In this document: piece by piece, positions 55,420-63,420 of the stretch
Numbering within the stretch: position 1 is the first letter of the stretch
Layout of the letters: every line of letters begins with the position of its first letter
NCBI RefSeq assembly: GCF_001475935.1
Contig: NZ_LDQA01000008.1
Coordinates: 62,001 to 126,000, forward strand
Origin: Aureimonas ureilytica
Lineage (GTDB): Bacteria > Pseudomonadota > Alphaproteobacteria > Rhizobiales > Rhizobiaceae
Length of the DNA: 64,000 nt
Direction of reading: 5' to 3'
Program-made: the position numbers and the translations under genes
Notes under the pieces: model-generated
Told to the model about the DNA's origin: nothing
The model's database searches: none
Seen by the model: only the letters and a program-made list of their open reading frames with translations

Positions 55420-55982
55420 CCGCGCTTCGTCTTCCCGCATCGCCGCTGGCGCGGCGTGGCCTCGCGCTCCTGATCCTTCTCATTCTTGTCTGGATCGTCG
55501 CGCCGATCTTTTCCGGCCCGCTCGACCGCTGGCGGGACAACCGCGCGGCGCTGGAAACCGAGCGGCTACTGACCGAACGCCTCCAGCGGCTCGAAGCGCG
55601 CCGTGCGGCGGTGAGCGCGCTCGCAGCGCGCCCCGATGCGCCGCTTCTCGTGGCGGCGGACACGGCCTCGGCCGGCGGCCGCTTCAGCGGCCGGGTGTTC
55701 GAGGCGGTGCCGCCCGAGGCGATGCGGTTGGAGCGCATCGAGATGGACCCGGTGGACGAGCGCCCCGGCGCGCTGATGCGCGCGCGCATCGCCTTCACGG
55801 CGACGCAAGGCGGGCTGCAAACCTTCCTCGCCGCCATCGAAACCCGCCCGCCCGTCTTGCGAGTGGATGATCTCGCGTTGGCCTCGCGGCGCGAAGCGGA
55901 CGGGACGATCCTTCTGTCAGGCACGGCCAGCCTGTCCGGCGTCGCGCTGATCCGGCCCGCGCCGGCGGGGAAGCAGCCATGA
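55416..55982 (+). CDS. gspM: Type II secretion protein GspM
   Basis: A 188-aa bitopic membrane protein. A single transmembrane helix (residues about 14-33, LALLILLILVWIVAPIF) precedes a coiled-coil-like stretch (NRAALETERLLTERLQRLEARRAAV) and a ferredoxin-like periplasmic domain with RIAFTATQGGLQTFLAAIETRPPVLRVDDLAL, typical of the GspM group used with GspN. Overlaps both neighbours by 4 bp. Confidence 0.82.
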   Translation: MTALRLPASPLARRGLALLILLILVWIVAPIFSGPLDRWRDNRAALETERLLTERLQRLEARRAAVSALAARPDAPLLVAADTASAGGRFSGRVFEAVPPEAMRLERIEMDPVDERPGALMRARIAFTATQGGLQTFLAAIETRPPVLRVDDLALASRREADGTILLSGTASLSGVALIRPAPAGKQP

Positions 55983-56503
55983 GTTCGGTGGTGGACGAAA
56001 CGGACGGCGCGGGCGCATTTGCCGACCCTGCGCCGAAGACGCTCGGGCGCTTCGCCGGCATGGGCGCGGCCGAGCGCAGCGCCGCGCTGGCGCTCTGCAC
56101 CGCGCTCGCTCTAGCGACGCTCGCGCTGACCGACCCGGCTTCCAGCAGTGGTGAAGGCCAAGCGCCGGCGCTGCTCCGCCAGAGGCCGCCGCTCGTCGGC
56201 GGGCCGTTCATGGCCGCGCCTCCGTTCGACCCCGAGCGCCGTGCGCTTGATGGGCCGGGTCGCCTGCCCAGCGAAGCGCCGGTGCAAGCCGAAGCGCCAC
56301 CCGCCGCCCCGCCGCTGGTTCTGGCAGGCATTCTATCGAGCGGCGACACGCGCAAAGCGCTATTCGCCGGCATGGACACTTGGCTGCCCGAGGGAGCGGA
56401 CGCTTTCGGCTGGCATGTGGTCGAGATCGAGCCGCGCCGTGTCACCGTCCGGCGCGGCGCGGAAGAGCGTATCCTCAATGCCAGCGACGCATTGCGGCCC
56501 TGA
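55979..56503 (+). CDS. GspC/GspN-type protein with HR-like periplasmic domain
   Basis: A 174-aa protein. A transmembrane segment lies at about 33-52 (AALALCTALALATLALT), then a proline-rich linker, then a small domain (PPLVLAGILSSGDTRKALFAG...GWHVVEIEPRRVTVRRGAEE) resembling the homology region of GspC, which binds the secretin N0 domain. Position after gspM matches GspN of Xanthomonas-type systems. It would connect the inner platform to GspD. Confidence 0.7.
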   Translation: MSSVVDETDGAGAFADPAPKTLGRFAGMGAAERSAALALCTALALATLALTDPASSSGEGQAPALLRQRPPLVGGPFMAAPPFDPERRALDGPGRLPSEAPVQAEAPPAAPPLVLAGILSSGDTRKALFAGMDTWLPEGADAFGWHVVEIEPRRVTVRRGAEERILNASDALRP

Positions 56504-56604
56504 CGCGGCCGGTTCGGCGATCTGCCGTGCATTGCCAAAGGGGCGCGTTTCTTCGCGTGATCGCGCGCCTCGTTTCGAGCCCGCTTTTGTTGCATCTCAA
56601 AGCG

Positions 56605-56647
56605 TTGACATTTTCGGCATCGGCGAAAAATAGGCGGCAAAATGTCA
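56605..56647 (+). promoter_or_regulatory. TTGACA promoter flanked by a 9-bp inverted repeat, upstream of emrAB
   Basis: Arms TGACATTTT (56606-56614) and AAAATGTCA (56639-56647) are perfect complements, 33 bp centre to centre. The left arm contains the -35 TTGACA (56605-56610), and a further inner repeat TTTTCG (56611-56616) / CGAAAA (56624-56629) sits between. A -10 candidate AAATAG (56628-56633) is weak. The layout suggests a dimeric repressor of the efflux operon; no regulator gene is adjacent. Confidence 0.55.
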
Positions 56648-56693
56648 CTCGTGCTTCCCCGCGAAGCGACGGGACGCAAGCTCAGAGACCGCC

Positions 56694-57815
56694 ATGGATC
56701 AGATCAACCGGAGTGACAATTTGGCTTCGAGCGGAGACAGCGGGTCCGGCGCCGCGCCGCGCCAGCGCTCGAACACGCTGCGCCGCGTTCTTCTTCTCGC
56801 CGGCCCGATCGTTCTGATCGCCGTCGCGCTTCTCCTCTACTTCCGGGGCGGCGGCACGGTGAGCGAGGCCGATTCCTATATCGGTGCGCCCAATGTCGCG
56901 ATCACCCCTGAAGTCGCGGGTCAGGTGGTCGAGGTCGACGTGTCGGAGAACCAGCGCGTGGCCGACGGGGCGGTCCTGTTCCGGCTCGACCCGGAGCCCT
57001 ACCAGATCGCCGTGGATCAGGCCAAGGCGCAGCTTCAGCAGACGGAAGAGAAGTTGAAGGGGCTCGTGCTCACCTACAAACAGGCCGAGGCCGAGGTGCA
57101 GCAGACCCAGGCCGATGTCACCTACGCGCAGCAGCAGTTCGACCGAGCGACCAATCTCGCGCAAACGGGCGTCGGCACACGCCAGGAGGCCGATTCCGCG
57201 CGGCGCGACCTGCGCGTCGCCAAGGATCAGCTGGTGGCCGCGCAAGCCTCCGCCAGCTCCACGCTGGCCCAGCTTGGCGGCTCGGCCGACACGCCGCTCG
57301 AGGCGCAGGCGACCTATCTGGAAGCCAAGGCGGCGCTCGAAAGCGCGGAACGCAACCTGCGTCTGGCCACCGTCACAGCCCCCTTCGCCGGGATCGCCAC
57401 GCAGGTCGACAATATCGCCGTCGGCTCCTACCTCACGGGCGGCAAGCCCGCCTTCACGCTGGTCTCGACCGAGGCCTGGGTGGACGCCAACCTGAAGGAA
57501 ACCGACCTCGTTCACGTCAAGGTCGGCGACGCCGTCGATGTCGTGGTGGACAATTACCCCGATCTCGTTTTGAAGGGCCGCGTGCAGAGCATCGCGCCCG
57601 CATCCGGCTCGGTCTTCTCGCTGCTCCCGGCGCAGAACGCCAGCGGCAACTGGGTGAAGGTCGTTCAGCGCATTCCCGTGCGCGTCGCGCTGGAGAACGT
57701 GCCGGACAATATCGTGCTGCGCGTCGGCGCGAGCGCCACGGTCTCGATCCAGACCGGCTACCATCGCACGGCGGGAACCCTCTGGGAGGATATCAAGGGC
57801 GTGGTCGGCCTATGA
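56694..57815 (+). CDS. emrA: HlyD-family membrane fusion protein (EmrA-like)
   Basis: A 373-aa adaptor. A transmembrane anchor (about 29-48, VLLLAGPIVLIAVALLLYF) is followed by the biotinyl-lipoyl half domains (ITPEVAGQVVEVDVSENQRV and TVTAPFAGIATQVDNIAVG) flanking a long alpha-helical hairpin rich in Gln and Ala (about 100-205). It bridges the EmrB pump to an outer membrane channel. Its stop overlaps emrB by 4 bp. No outer-membrane TolC partner is encoded here. Confidence 0.92.
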   Translation: MDQINRSDNLASSGDSGSGAAPRQRSNTLRRVLLLAGPIVLIAVALLLYFRGGGTVSEADSYIGAPNVAITPEVAGQVVEVDVSENQRVADGAVLFRLDPEPYQIAVDQAKAQLQQTEEKLKGLVLTYKQAEAEVQQTQADVTYAQQQFDRATNLAQTGVGTRQEADSARRDLRVAKDQLVAAQASASSTLAQLGGSADTPLEAQATYLEAKAALESAERNLRLATVTAPFAGIATQVDNIAVGSYLTGGKPAFTLVSTEAWVDANLKETDLVHVKVGDAVDVVVDNYPDLVLKGRVQSIAPASGSVFSLLPAQNASGNWVKVVQRIPVRVALENVPDNIVLRVGASATVSIQTGYHRTAGTLWEDIKGVVGL

Positions 57816-59359
57816 GCGCGCCCGTCGCCCCGGCGCCGGAGGACATCACGCCGGGCGAGCGCGCGGCGATCACGGCCTGCGTCATGATCGCGACCCTGAT
57901 GCAGGCGCTCGATTCCACCATCGCCAATGTCGCGCTGCCCTATATGCAGGGCTCGCTCTCGGCCACGAGCGACCAGATCAACTGGGTGCTGACCTCCTAT
58001 ATCGTGGCGGCGGCGATCATGACGCCGACCACGGGCTGGCTGGAGCGCCGCTTCGGTCGGCGTCGCGTCTTCATCATCTGCATCATCGGATTCGTCGCAG
58101 CGTCCATGCTCTGCGGCACGGCGACGAGCCTCACGGAAATGGTGCTGTTTCGCCTCGTGCAGGGCATCTTCGGCGCGCCGCTCGTGCCGATCGCGCAGTC
58201 GACCCTTCTCGACACCTATCCCGTCTCGACGCGCGGACAGGCCATGGCCGTGTTCGGCCTGGGCGTCATGCTCGGGCCGATCATCGGGCCGACGCTGGGC
58301 GGCTGGCTGACCGAATATTACGACTGGCGCTGGGTCTTCTATGTCAACGTGCCGATCGGCGTGGCGGCGCTGGTGCTGGCGCTCGGCTTCCTGCCCAAGC
58401 GTGGCACAGATCCTTCGGCCCGGATCGATCTGTTCGGCTTTGCGACGCTGGGTCTGGCGATCGCCGCGCTTCAGCTCTTCCTCGATCGGGGCGAACAGCT
58501 CGACTGGTTCTCGTCGCTCGAAATCCAGGTCGAACTCGCGCTCTTCCTTCTGGGGCTTTATCTCTTCGTGGTGCATACGGTGACGGCGCGTCGCGCGACC
58601 TTCGTGGATCGTCGCCTCTTCACCGACCGGACCTTCGTCGTCAGTCAGTTGCTCGTCTTCATTGTGGGCGCGGTGCTTCTGGCGACGCTGGCTCTGCTCA
58701 GCCCCTATCTGGAAAACCTTCTGGACTATCCCGTGCTCACGGCCGGGCTGGTTCTGGCGCCGCGCGGCATCGGCACGATGATCGCCATGGTGGTGGTGGG
58801 CAGGCTGATCGCGCGGGTCGATGCGCGCGTGCTTCTGGGCTTCGGCTTCGGGCTGACCGCCTATGCGCTCTACGAGATGAGCCTTTATACGCTGGATGTG
58901 TCGGAGGCGACGATCATCCGCACGGGGATCATCCAGGGCTTCGGGATCGGCTTCGTCTTCGTGCCGCTGTCCACGGTCGCCTTCGCCACACTGCCGTCCG
59001 AGCTGCGCACGCAGGGCACGGGCTTCTACAGCCTGATGCGCAATATCGGCTCCAGCGTCGGCATTTCGATGATGACCTTTCTTCTGACGCGCAACGGCCA
59101 GATCCTGCACGCCTCGCTCGGCGAACATGTCTCGCCCTATGCGCGCGGCGTACAATGGCTGGGCGATACGCTGGACCTGACGACGGAGCAGGGGCGCGCT
59201 GCGGTGAACGCGCTGGTTGGGCAGCAGGCGGAAGTGATCGCCTATGCCGATTGCTTCCGGTTGATGATGGCAGCGAGCCTCGTGGCGCTGCCGCTTCTGC
59301 TTCTGCTCAAGGTGCCCGACGCCGGGTCCGCTCATAAGCCGGCCATGGCGATGGATTGA
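57812..59359 (+). CDS. emrB: DHA2-family multidrug efflux MFS transporter (EmrB-like)
   Basis: A 515-aa transporter with 14 predicted membrane segments. Motif D1-like NVALPYMQGSLSATSDQINWV and motif A GWLERRFGRRRVF are at about 30-90, and motif C GLGVMLGPIIGPTLGGWLTEYYDWRWVF follows. It exports hydrophobic toxic compounds by proton antiport together with EmrA. A terminator follows at 59426. Confidence 0.93.
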   Translation: MSAPVAPAPEDITPGERAAITACVMIATLMQALDSTIANVALPYMQGSLSATSDQINWVLTSYIVAAAIMTPTTGWLERRFGRRRVFIICIIGFVAASMLCGTATSLTEMVLFRLVQGIFGAPLVPIAQSTLLDTYPVSTRGQAMAVFGLGVMLGPIIGPTLGGWLTEYYDWRWVFYVNVPIGVAALVLALGFLPKRGTDPSARIDLFGFATLGLAIAALQLFLDRGEQLDWFSSLEIQVELALFLLGLYLFVVHTVTARRATFVDRRLFTDRTFVVSQLLVFIVGAVLLATLALLSPYLENLLDYPVLTAGLVLAPRGIGTMIAMVVVGRLIARVDARVLLGFGFGLTAYALYEMSLYTLDVSEATIIRTGIIQGFGIGFVFVPLSTVAFATLPSELRTQGTGFYSLMRNIGSSVGISMMTFLLTRNGQILHASLGEHVSPYARGVQWLGDTLDLTTEQGRAAVNALVGQQAEVIAYADCFRLMMAASLVALPLLLLLKVPDAGSAHKPAMAMD

Positions 59360-59383
59360 GGGAACAGTTGCCTTCGAAAGACA

Positions 59384-59405
59384 TCGGCCCGCAGGGGCGG
59401 GCCGA
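59384..59405. terminator. Hairpin between emrB and the convergent permease
   Basis: Perfect 8-bp stem TCGGCCCG / CGGGCCGA with a 6-nt loop, 24 bp after the emrB stop. No T-run. Confidence 0.45.
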
Positions 59406-59425
59406 CGACTGTCGTCATCGCGAGG

Positions 59426-59443
59426 AAAGGGTGAACCCTTTTC
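59426..59443 (+). terminator. Intrinsic terminator of emrAB
   Basis: Perfect 7-bp stem AAAGGGT / ACCCTTT with a GA loop, continuing into TT. The symmetric A/T ends allow it to work for the convergent permease gene (stop at 59447) as well. Confidence 0.55.
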
Positions 59444-59446
59444 GCG

Positions 59447-60898
59447 TCAGGCCGGAACGGGCTTGGCGCCGCGCGCGGTCCGCAGCGCGTAGTAGAGCGC
59501 GCCCGAGATGGCGACGCCGAAGAACCAACCATAGACACCCCACCAGCTCGGCATGATCGAGGTCAGGCCCGGCAGGATGGAGGAGAAGAGAATGCCGACG
59601 CCCGCGGCCAGAAGGGCGTTGCCGTGCCAGCCATTGCCGAAGCGGAATTCGCCATGCTCCTGGTAGAGCGCGGCGACGTCGATCAGGCCCCGACGGATCA
59701 GGTAATAATCCACCATCATGACGCCGAAGATCGGGCCCATCGTGTTGCCGATCATGTTGACGAAATGCGCCGCGCCCCCTTCCCACGGGGCGAAGGGATA
59801 GAGCACCAAGGCGATGAAGGCCGCGATATAGCCGCCCTTCTTGAAGTCGATCTGGCGCGGGAAGACATTGGCGAAGTCGAAGGCCGGCGAGACGAAATTC
59901 GCCACGACATTGATGCCGAGCGTCGCCACCGCGAAGGTGATGGCGGCGAGCAGCGCCAGAACCCAGCTGTCGAACTTGGCCGAGATCTGGTCGGGATGCA
60001 GCAGCACCTCGCCATAGACGTTGAAGGCCGCGATGGTGGTGACGCCCGCCACCAGCGAGAAGAGAATGAGATTGACCGGCAGGCCCCAGAGATTGCCGAT
60101 CGTCAGCGAACGCTCGCTCGGGCAATAGCGAGAGAAGTCGCAGAAATTGAGATAGAGCGCCGAAAAGTAGGTGACCCAGATCGCGGCGACGGCGGCGAGC
60201 GCGGCGAATGAGCCTGGCACGCCGGGCACGCCCGCATCCTTGGTCTTCTCCAGAAGCACGTCCATCGGGATCGTGTGATGGAAGGAAAAGCCGCCGGACT
60301 TCACCACCAGATAGACCGCCAGCAGCAGCATCATGACCCAGACGGCGGGGCCGGCCCAGTCCTGGAACTTGCGCACGGTCTCCATGCCGTTCTGAATGAT
60401 GAGGAGCTGGAGGCCCCAGATCACGACGTAACAGATGAGTTCCAGCGTCGAATGGCCGAGCATGTGGCTCGACTGGTGGAACTGGAGGAGGCTTTCGTTG
60501 CGGATCAGAAGCGCGACGATGGCGCCGGAGGCGGCTGCCGTCTGCGCGCCGTACCAGAAGCAGGCGACGATGGCGCGCACGATGGCCGGGAAGTTCGCGC
60601 CCCAGATGCCGAAGGAGGCGCGCGCCAGAACCGGGAAGGGAACGCCGGTTCGAACACCCGCGATGCCCACCATATGCATCAGGCAGAAGATGATCAGCGA
60701 GCCGATGCCGATCGCCAGCAGGAAGTTGACGAAGCTGCCGCAGAAGAGAAACAGGCTGGCGGCGAGATAATAGCCCCAGAGGCTGTGAACGTCCGACGTC
60801 CAGACGTTGAAGATCGAGAAGGCCCCCCAATTGCGCTCCCGCGCGGGCGCCAGATCCTCGTTGATGAGGTCGGGTGAAGCATTTGGAATGGGGTGCAC
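59447..60898 (-). CDS. NCS1-family nucleobase/allantoin/hydantoin-type permease
   Basis: A 483-aa membrane protein with about 12 hydrophobic segments. The N-terminus NEDLAPARERNWGAFSIFNVWTSDVHSLWGYYLA is the NCS1 signature region, and YCPSERSLTIGNLWGLP is the conserved loop. The GTG at 60898 is chosen because AAGGAGG lies 7 nt upstream; an ATG six codons earlier has no ribosome-binding site. It takes up a purine, pyrimidine, allantoin or hydantoin by cation symport. No other purine gene is adjacent. Confidence 0.88.
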   Translation of the reverse strand: MHPIPNASPDLINEDLAPARERNWGAFSIFNVWTSDVHSLWGYYLAASLFLFCGSFVNFLLAIGIGSLIIFCLMHMVGIAGVRTGVPFPVLARASFGIWGANFPAIVRAIVACFWYGAQTAAASGAIVALLIRNESLLQFHQSSHMLGHSTLELICYVVIWGLQLLIIQNGMETVRKFQDWAGPAVWVMMLLLAVYLVVKSGGFSFHHTIPMDVLLEKTKDAGVPGVPGSFAALAAVAAIWVTYFSALYLNFCDFSRYCPSERSLTIGNLWGLPVNLILFSLVAGVTTIAAFNVYGEVLLHPDQISAKFDSWVLALLAAITFAVATLGINVVANFVSPAFDFANVFPRQIDFKKGGYIAAFIALVLYPFAPWEGGAAHFVNMIGNTMGPIFGVMMVDYYLIRRGLIDVAALYQEHGEFRFGNGWHGNALLAAGVGILFSSILPGLTSIMPSWWGVYGWFFGVAISGALYYALRTARGAKPVPA

Positions 60899-61081
60899 GT
60901 CTGGTCCTCCTTGCATGGTCGCGGCCAGCCGACAACCCCCGTGCGGCCGCGCGCAGATGCTCGCGCTATCGAAAGGACTTGGCAACCATCACGCGCGCGT
61001 TATCCGTTGGAAGACTGAGTGGCCGAGACCGGGAGGCTCGGGCGCGAATGCGCCAGCGACCGCCTCGTCTCGATCCGCTCG

Positions 61082-61693
61082 TCAGCTCTCGGGCATCTCC
61101 CCGATGGCCGATGCCCCGAGCCCATCCACGAAAATGTCGAGAAGCCGGATCGCATTGGCTTCCCAGCCGGGCTGACGACCCATCATGGACAGGCCCACCA
61201 TGGCTTGGAGCACATCTTCCGGCCCGACATCGGCCCGGATCGCACCGGCCGCCGAGGCGCGCGACAGAAGCGCCTCCAGCGCGCGTGTCAGATGCGCGAA
61301 GGAGTAGGCGTAGATTTCGCTGGAACTGTCGATCGCAAGCGCCAGCGCCGTCAGCATCCCGCGCTTGGTCGCCGCCATGCCGACGCCGGCGTGGAGCCAG
61401 AGGCGAAGCGCTTGGATCGGCGGCTCGCGCTCGCAAAGCTGGGCGGCGAGGTCCACCAGTTGCTCGACCTCGCGCCGATAGACGGCCTCGAACAGCGCCT
61501 CGCGCGTCGGGAAATGCCGGTAGAGCGTGCCGATGCCGACACCCGCGCGCCGCGCCACGGCTTCCAGGCTCGCCTCCGGCCCCCCGGCGCGAAACACCTC
61601 CGCCGCCGCCAGCAGCAGACGCTCGCGGTTCTTCACGCTGTCGGCGCGCGGCTTGCGGGCGGGAGGAGTTGTCAACGGACGATCTTGGGCCAT
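61082..61693 (-). CDS. TetR-family transcriptional regulator
   Basis: A 203-aa repressor. The HTH is at about residues 23-69 (RERLLLAAAEVFRAGGPEASLEAVARRAGVGIGTLYRHFPTREAL). The C-terminal ligand domain resembles the SBT/LmrA-type regulators of alphaproteobacteria. It is divergent from the PaoABC-like operon; the palindrome at 61725-61739, within the operon promoter and 32 bp from its own start, is its probable operator. Confidence 0.92.
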   Translation of the reverse strand: MAQDRPLTTPPARKPRADSVKNRERLLLAAAEVFRAGGPEASLEAVARRAGVGIGTLYRHFPTREALFEAVYRREVEQLVDLAAQLCEREPPIQALRLWLHAGVGMAATKRGMLTALALAIDSSSEIYAYSFAHLTRALEALLSRASAAGAIRADVGPEDVLQAMVGLSMMGRQPGWEANAIRLLDIFVDGLGASAIGEMPES

Positions 61694-61717
61694 GTCGAAT
61701 CTAGAACGCCTCCAGCC

Positions 61718-61745
61718 TTGAAAGCGGAGGGTGCCTCCGTATAAT
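61718..61745 (+). promoter_or_regulatory. Strong sigma-70 promoter with palindromic operator in its spacer
   Basis: The -35 TTGAAA (61718-61723) and perfect -10 TATAAT (61740-61745) are 16 bp apart. The spacer contains the perfect palindrome CGGAGG-GTG-CCTCCG (61725-61739). Bound TetR protein would block the promoter of the PaoABC-like operon directly. The leader to the first gene is about 115 nt. Confidence 0.8.
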
Positions 61746-61867
61746 ATTCAGGGAGACGAAGGACCGAGCCTCGAGTCGCTCTTCGCCCGTCGTCGCCTTC
61801 GCTGCGTGTCCGGTCTCGGGGCGCGGCCCCGTTCTTCGGTTCGACATATCACTGAAAAGGTGACGGC

Positions 61868-62365
61868 ATGAACCCGACACTTCAACTCACCATCAATGGC
61901 GAGCGGCGCGAGATCGCGCTGGACGATCCGCGCGTGACGCTGCTCGATCTCCTGCGCGAGCGGCTGGATCTCACCGGCACCAAGAAAGGCTGCGACCGGG
62001 GCCAGTGCGGCGCCTGCACGGTGCTGGTGGACGGCAAGCGGGTGAACAGCTGCCTTGCGCTGGCGATCAGCCTCGACGGGGCCGAGATCACGACGATCGA
62101 GGGGCTGGCGGTGAACGGCGCGCTGCATCCCGTGCAGGCGGCCTTCATAGCGCATGACGGGTTCCAGTGCGGCTATTGCACGCCCGGCCAGATCATGAGC
62201 GCGGTCGGTCTCATTTTGGAGGGGCAGGCGGGCGACGATCCCGAGCGCGTGCGCGAGGGCATGAGCGGCAATCTCTGCCGCTGCGGGGCCTATGCGGGCA
62301 TCGCCGAGGCGGTGATCGAGGCGCAACGCGCGATGAGCGCGCCCGCGCGGGAGGCTGCCGAATGA
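61868..62365 (+). CDS. [2Fe-2S] subunit of a PaoABC-like molybdenum aldehyde oxidoreductase
   Basis: A 165-aa xanthine-dehydrogenase-family small subunit. The first [2Fe-2S] cluster is held by C42, C47, C50 and C62 and the second by C101, C104, C137 and C139. The ATG follows AAGGTGACGGC. An in-frame TGA lies 15 nt upstream, so no N-terminal Tat signal exists, unlike periplasmic E. coli PaoA. Overlaps the FAD subunit gene by 4 bp. It passes electrons from the molybdenum centre to FAD. Confidence 0.9.
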   Translation: MNPTLQLTINGERREIALDDPRVTLLDLLRERLDLTGTKKGCDRGQCGACTVLVDGKRVNSCLALAISLDGAEITTIEGLAVNGALHPVQAAFIAHDGFQCGYCTPGQIMSAVGLILEGQAGDDPERVREGMSGNLCRCGAYAGIAEAVIEAQRAMSAPAREAAE

Positions 62366-63420
62366 ACCGCTTCGATTATATCAGGCCGCAGACCATCGCG
62401 GAGGCCGTGGCGGCCGCGTCCGAGCCCGGCGCGGCCTATCTCGCCGCCGGCACCAATCTTCTCGACCTCATGAAAGGCGGCGTGTCCTGGCCCGCGCGCG
62501 TCGTGGACATCACGCGCCTGCCGAATCTCTCCGAGGTCGAGACGCTGAGCGACGGAGCCACGCGCATCGGCGCGCTGGTGCGCAATGCCGATCTTGCCCA
62601 TGACCGCGCCTTCGCCGCGCGCTATCCGGCCGTGGCCGAGGCGCTTCTTTCGGGCGCGTCGGCCCAGCTGCGCAATGTCGCCACGGCAGGCGGCAATCTT
62701 CTGCAACGCACGCGCTGCCGCTATTTCTACGATACGGCGAGCGCCTGCAACAAGCGCGAGCCCGGAACGGGCTGCGACGCGCTGGGTGGCGAGAACCGCG
62801 CCCATGCGGTGCTCGGTTGGAGCGACCATTGCATCGCGACCCATCCTTCCGATTTCTGCGTGCCGCTGGCAGCGCTTGGGGCGGTGGTCGAGATCGAAGG
62901 CCGGGGCGGGCGGCGCGAGGTGCCGCTCACCGAGTTCCACCTGCTGCCCGGCGACAGGCCGGATCGCGAAACGGTGCTGGAGCCGGGCGAAATGATCGTG
63001 GCGGTGCGTCTGCCGCCCGAGGCCGCCGCTTTCGCCGCGCATTCGCGCTATCTGAAGGTCCGCGAGCGCACGTCCTACGCCTTTGCGCTCGTCTCCGCTG
63101 CCGCCATGCTACGGCTCGACTGTGGGCGGATCACGGAGGCGCGCGTTGCGCTCGGCGGTGTCGCGCTGAAGCCTTGGCGCGCGCCGGAGGCCGAAGCGCT
63201 TCTCGTGGGCCAGGAGCCGAACCGTGAGACGTTCGAGCGCGCGGCCGAACTGGCGCTCCGCGAAGCCCGCCCCTCCGGCGACAATGCGGCCAAGATCACG
63301 CTCGCGCGCCGCACGCTCACCCGCGCGCTGCAACTTGCCGCAGCCGGCACGCCAGAGCGCCTACCCGCGCTGCCGGCCTCCGCCTTCGCCAGCTCGTCCT
63401 CCGAGGTGTCCCATGTCTGA
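62362..63420 (+). CDS. FAD subunit with extra [4Fe-4S] site, PaoB (YagS)-like
   Basis: A 352-aa CO-dehydrogenase-flavoprotein-type subunit. The FAD loops are YLAAGTNLLDLMKGG (26-40) and TAGGNLLQRTRC (108-119). An insert carries cysteines C119, C129, C138 and C157 (CRYFYDTASACNKREPGTGC and DHCIATHPSDF), the arrangement that binds an additional [4Fe-4S] cluster in PaoB. Ordinary xanthine dehydrogenase medium subunits lack it. This assigns the complex to the aldehyde oxidoreductase group rather than to xanthine dehydrogenase. Confidence 0.9.
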   Translation: MNRFDYIRPQTIAEAVAAASEPGAAYLAAGTNLLDLMKGGVSWPARVVDITRLPNLSEVETLSDGATRIGALVRNADLAHDRAFAARYPAVAEALLSGASAQLRNVATAGGNLLQRTRCRYFYDTASACNKREPGTGCDALGGENRAHAVLGWSDHCIATHPSDFCVPLAALGAVVEIEGRGGRREVPLTEFHLLPGDRPDRETVLEPGEMIVAVRLPPEAAAFAAHSRYLKVRERTSYAFALVSAAAMLRLDCGRITEARVALGGVALKPWRAPEAEALLVGQEPNRETFERAAELALREARPSGDNAAKITLARRTLTRALQLAAAGTPERLPALPASAFASSSSEVSHV

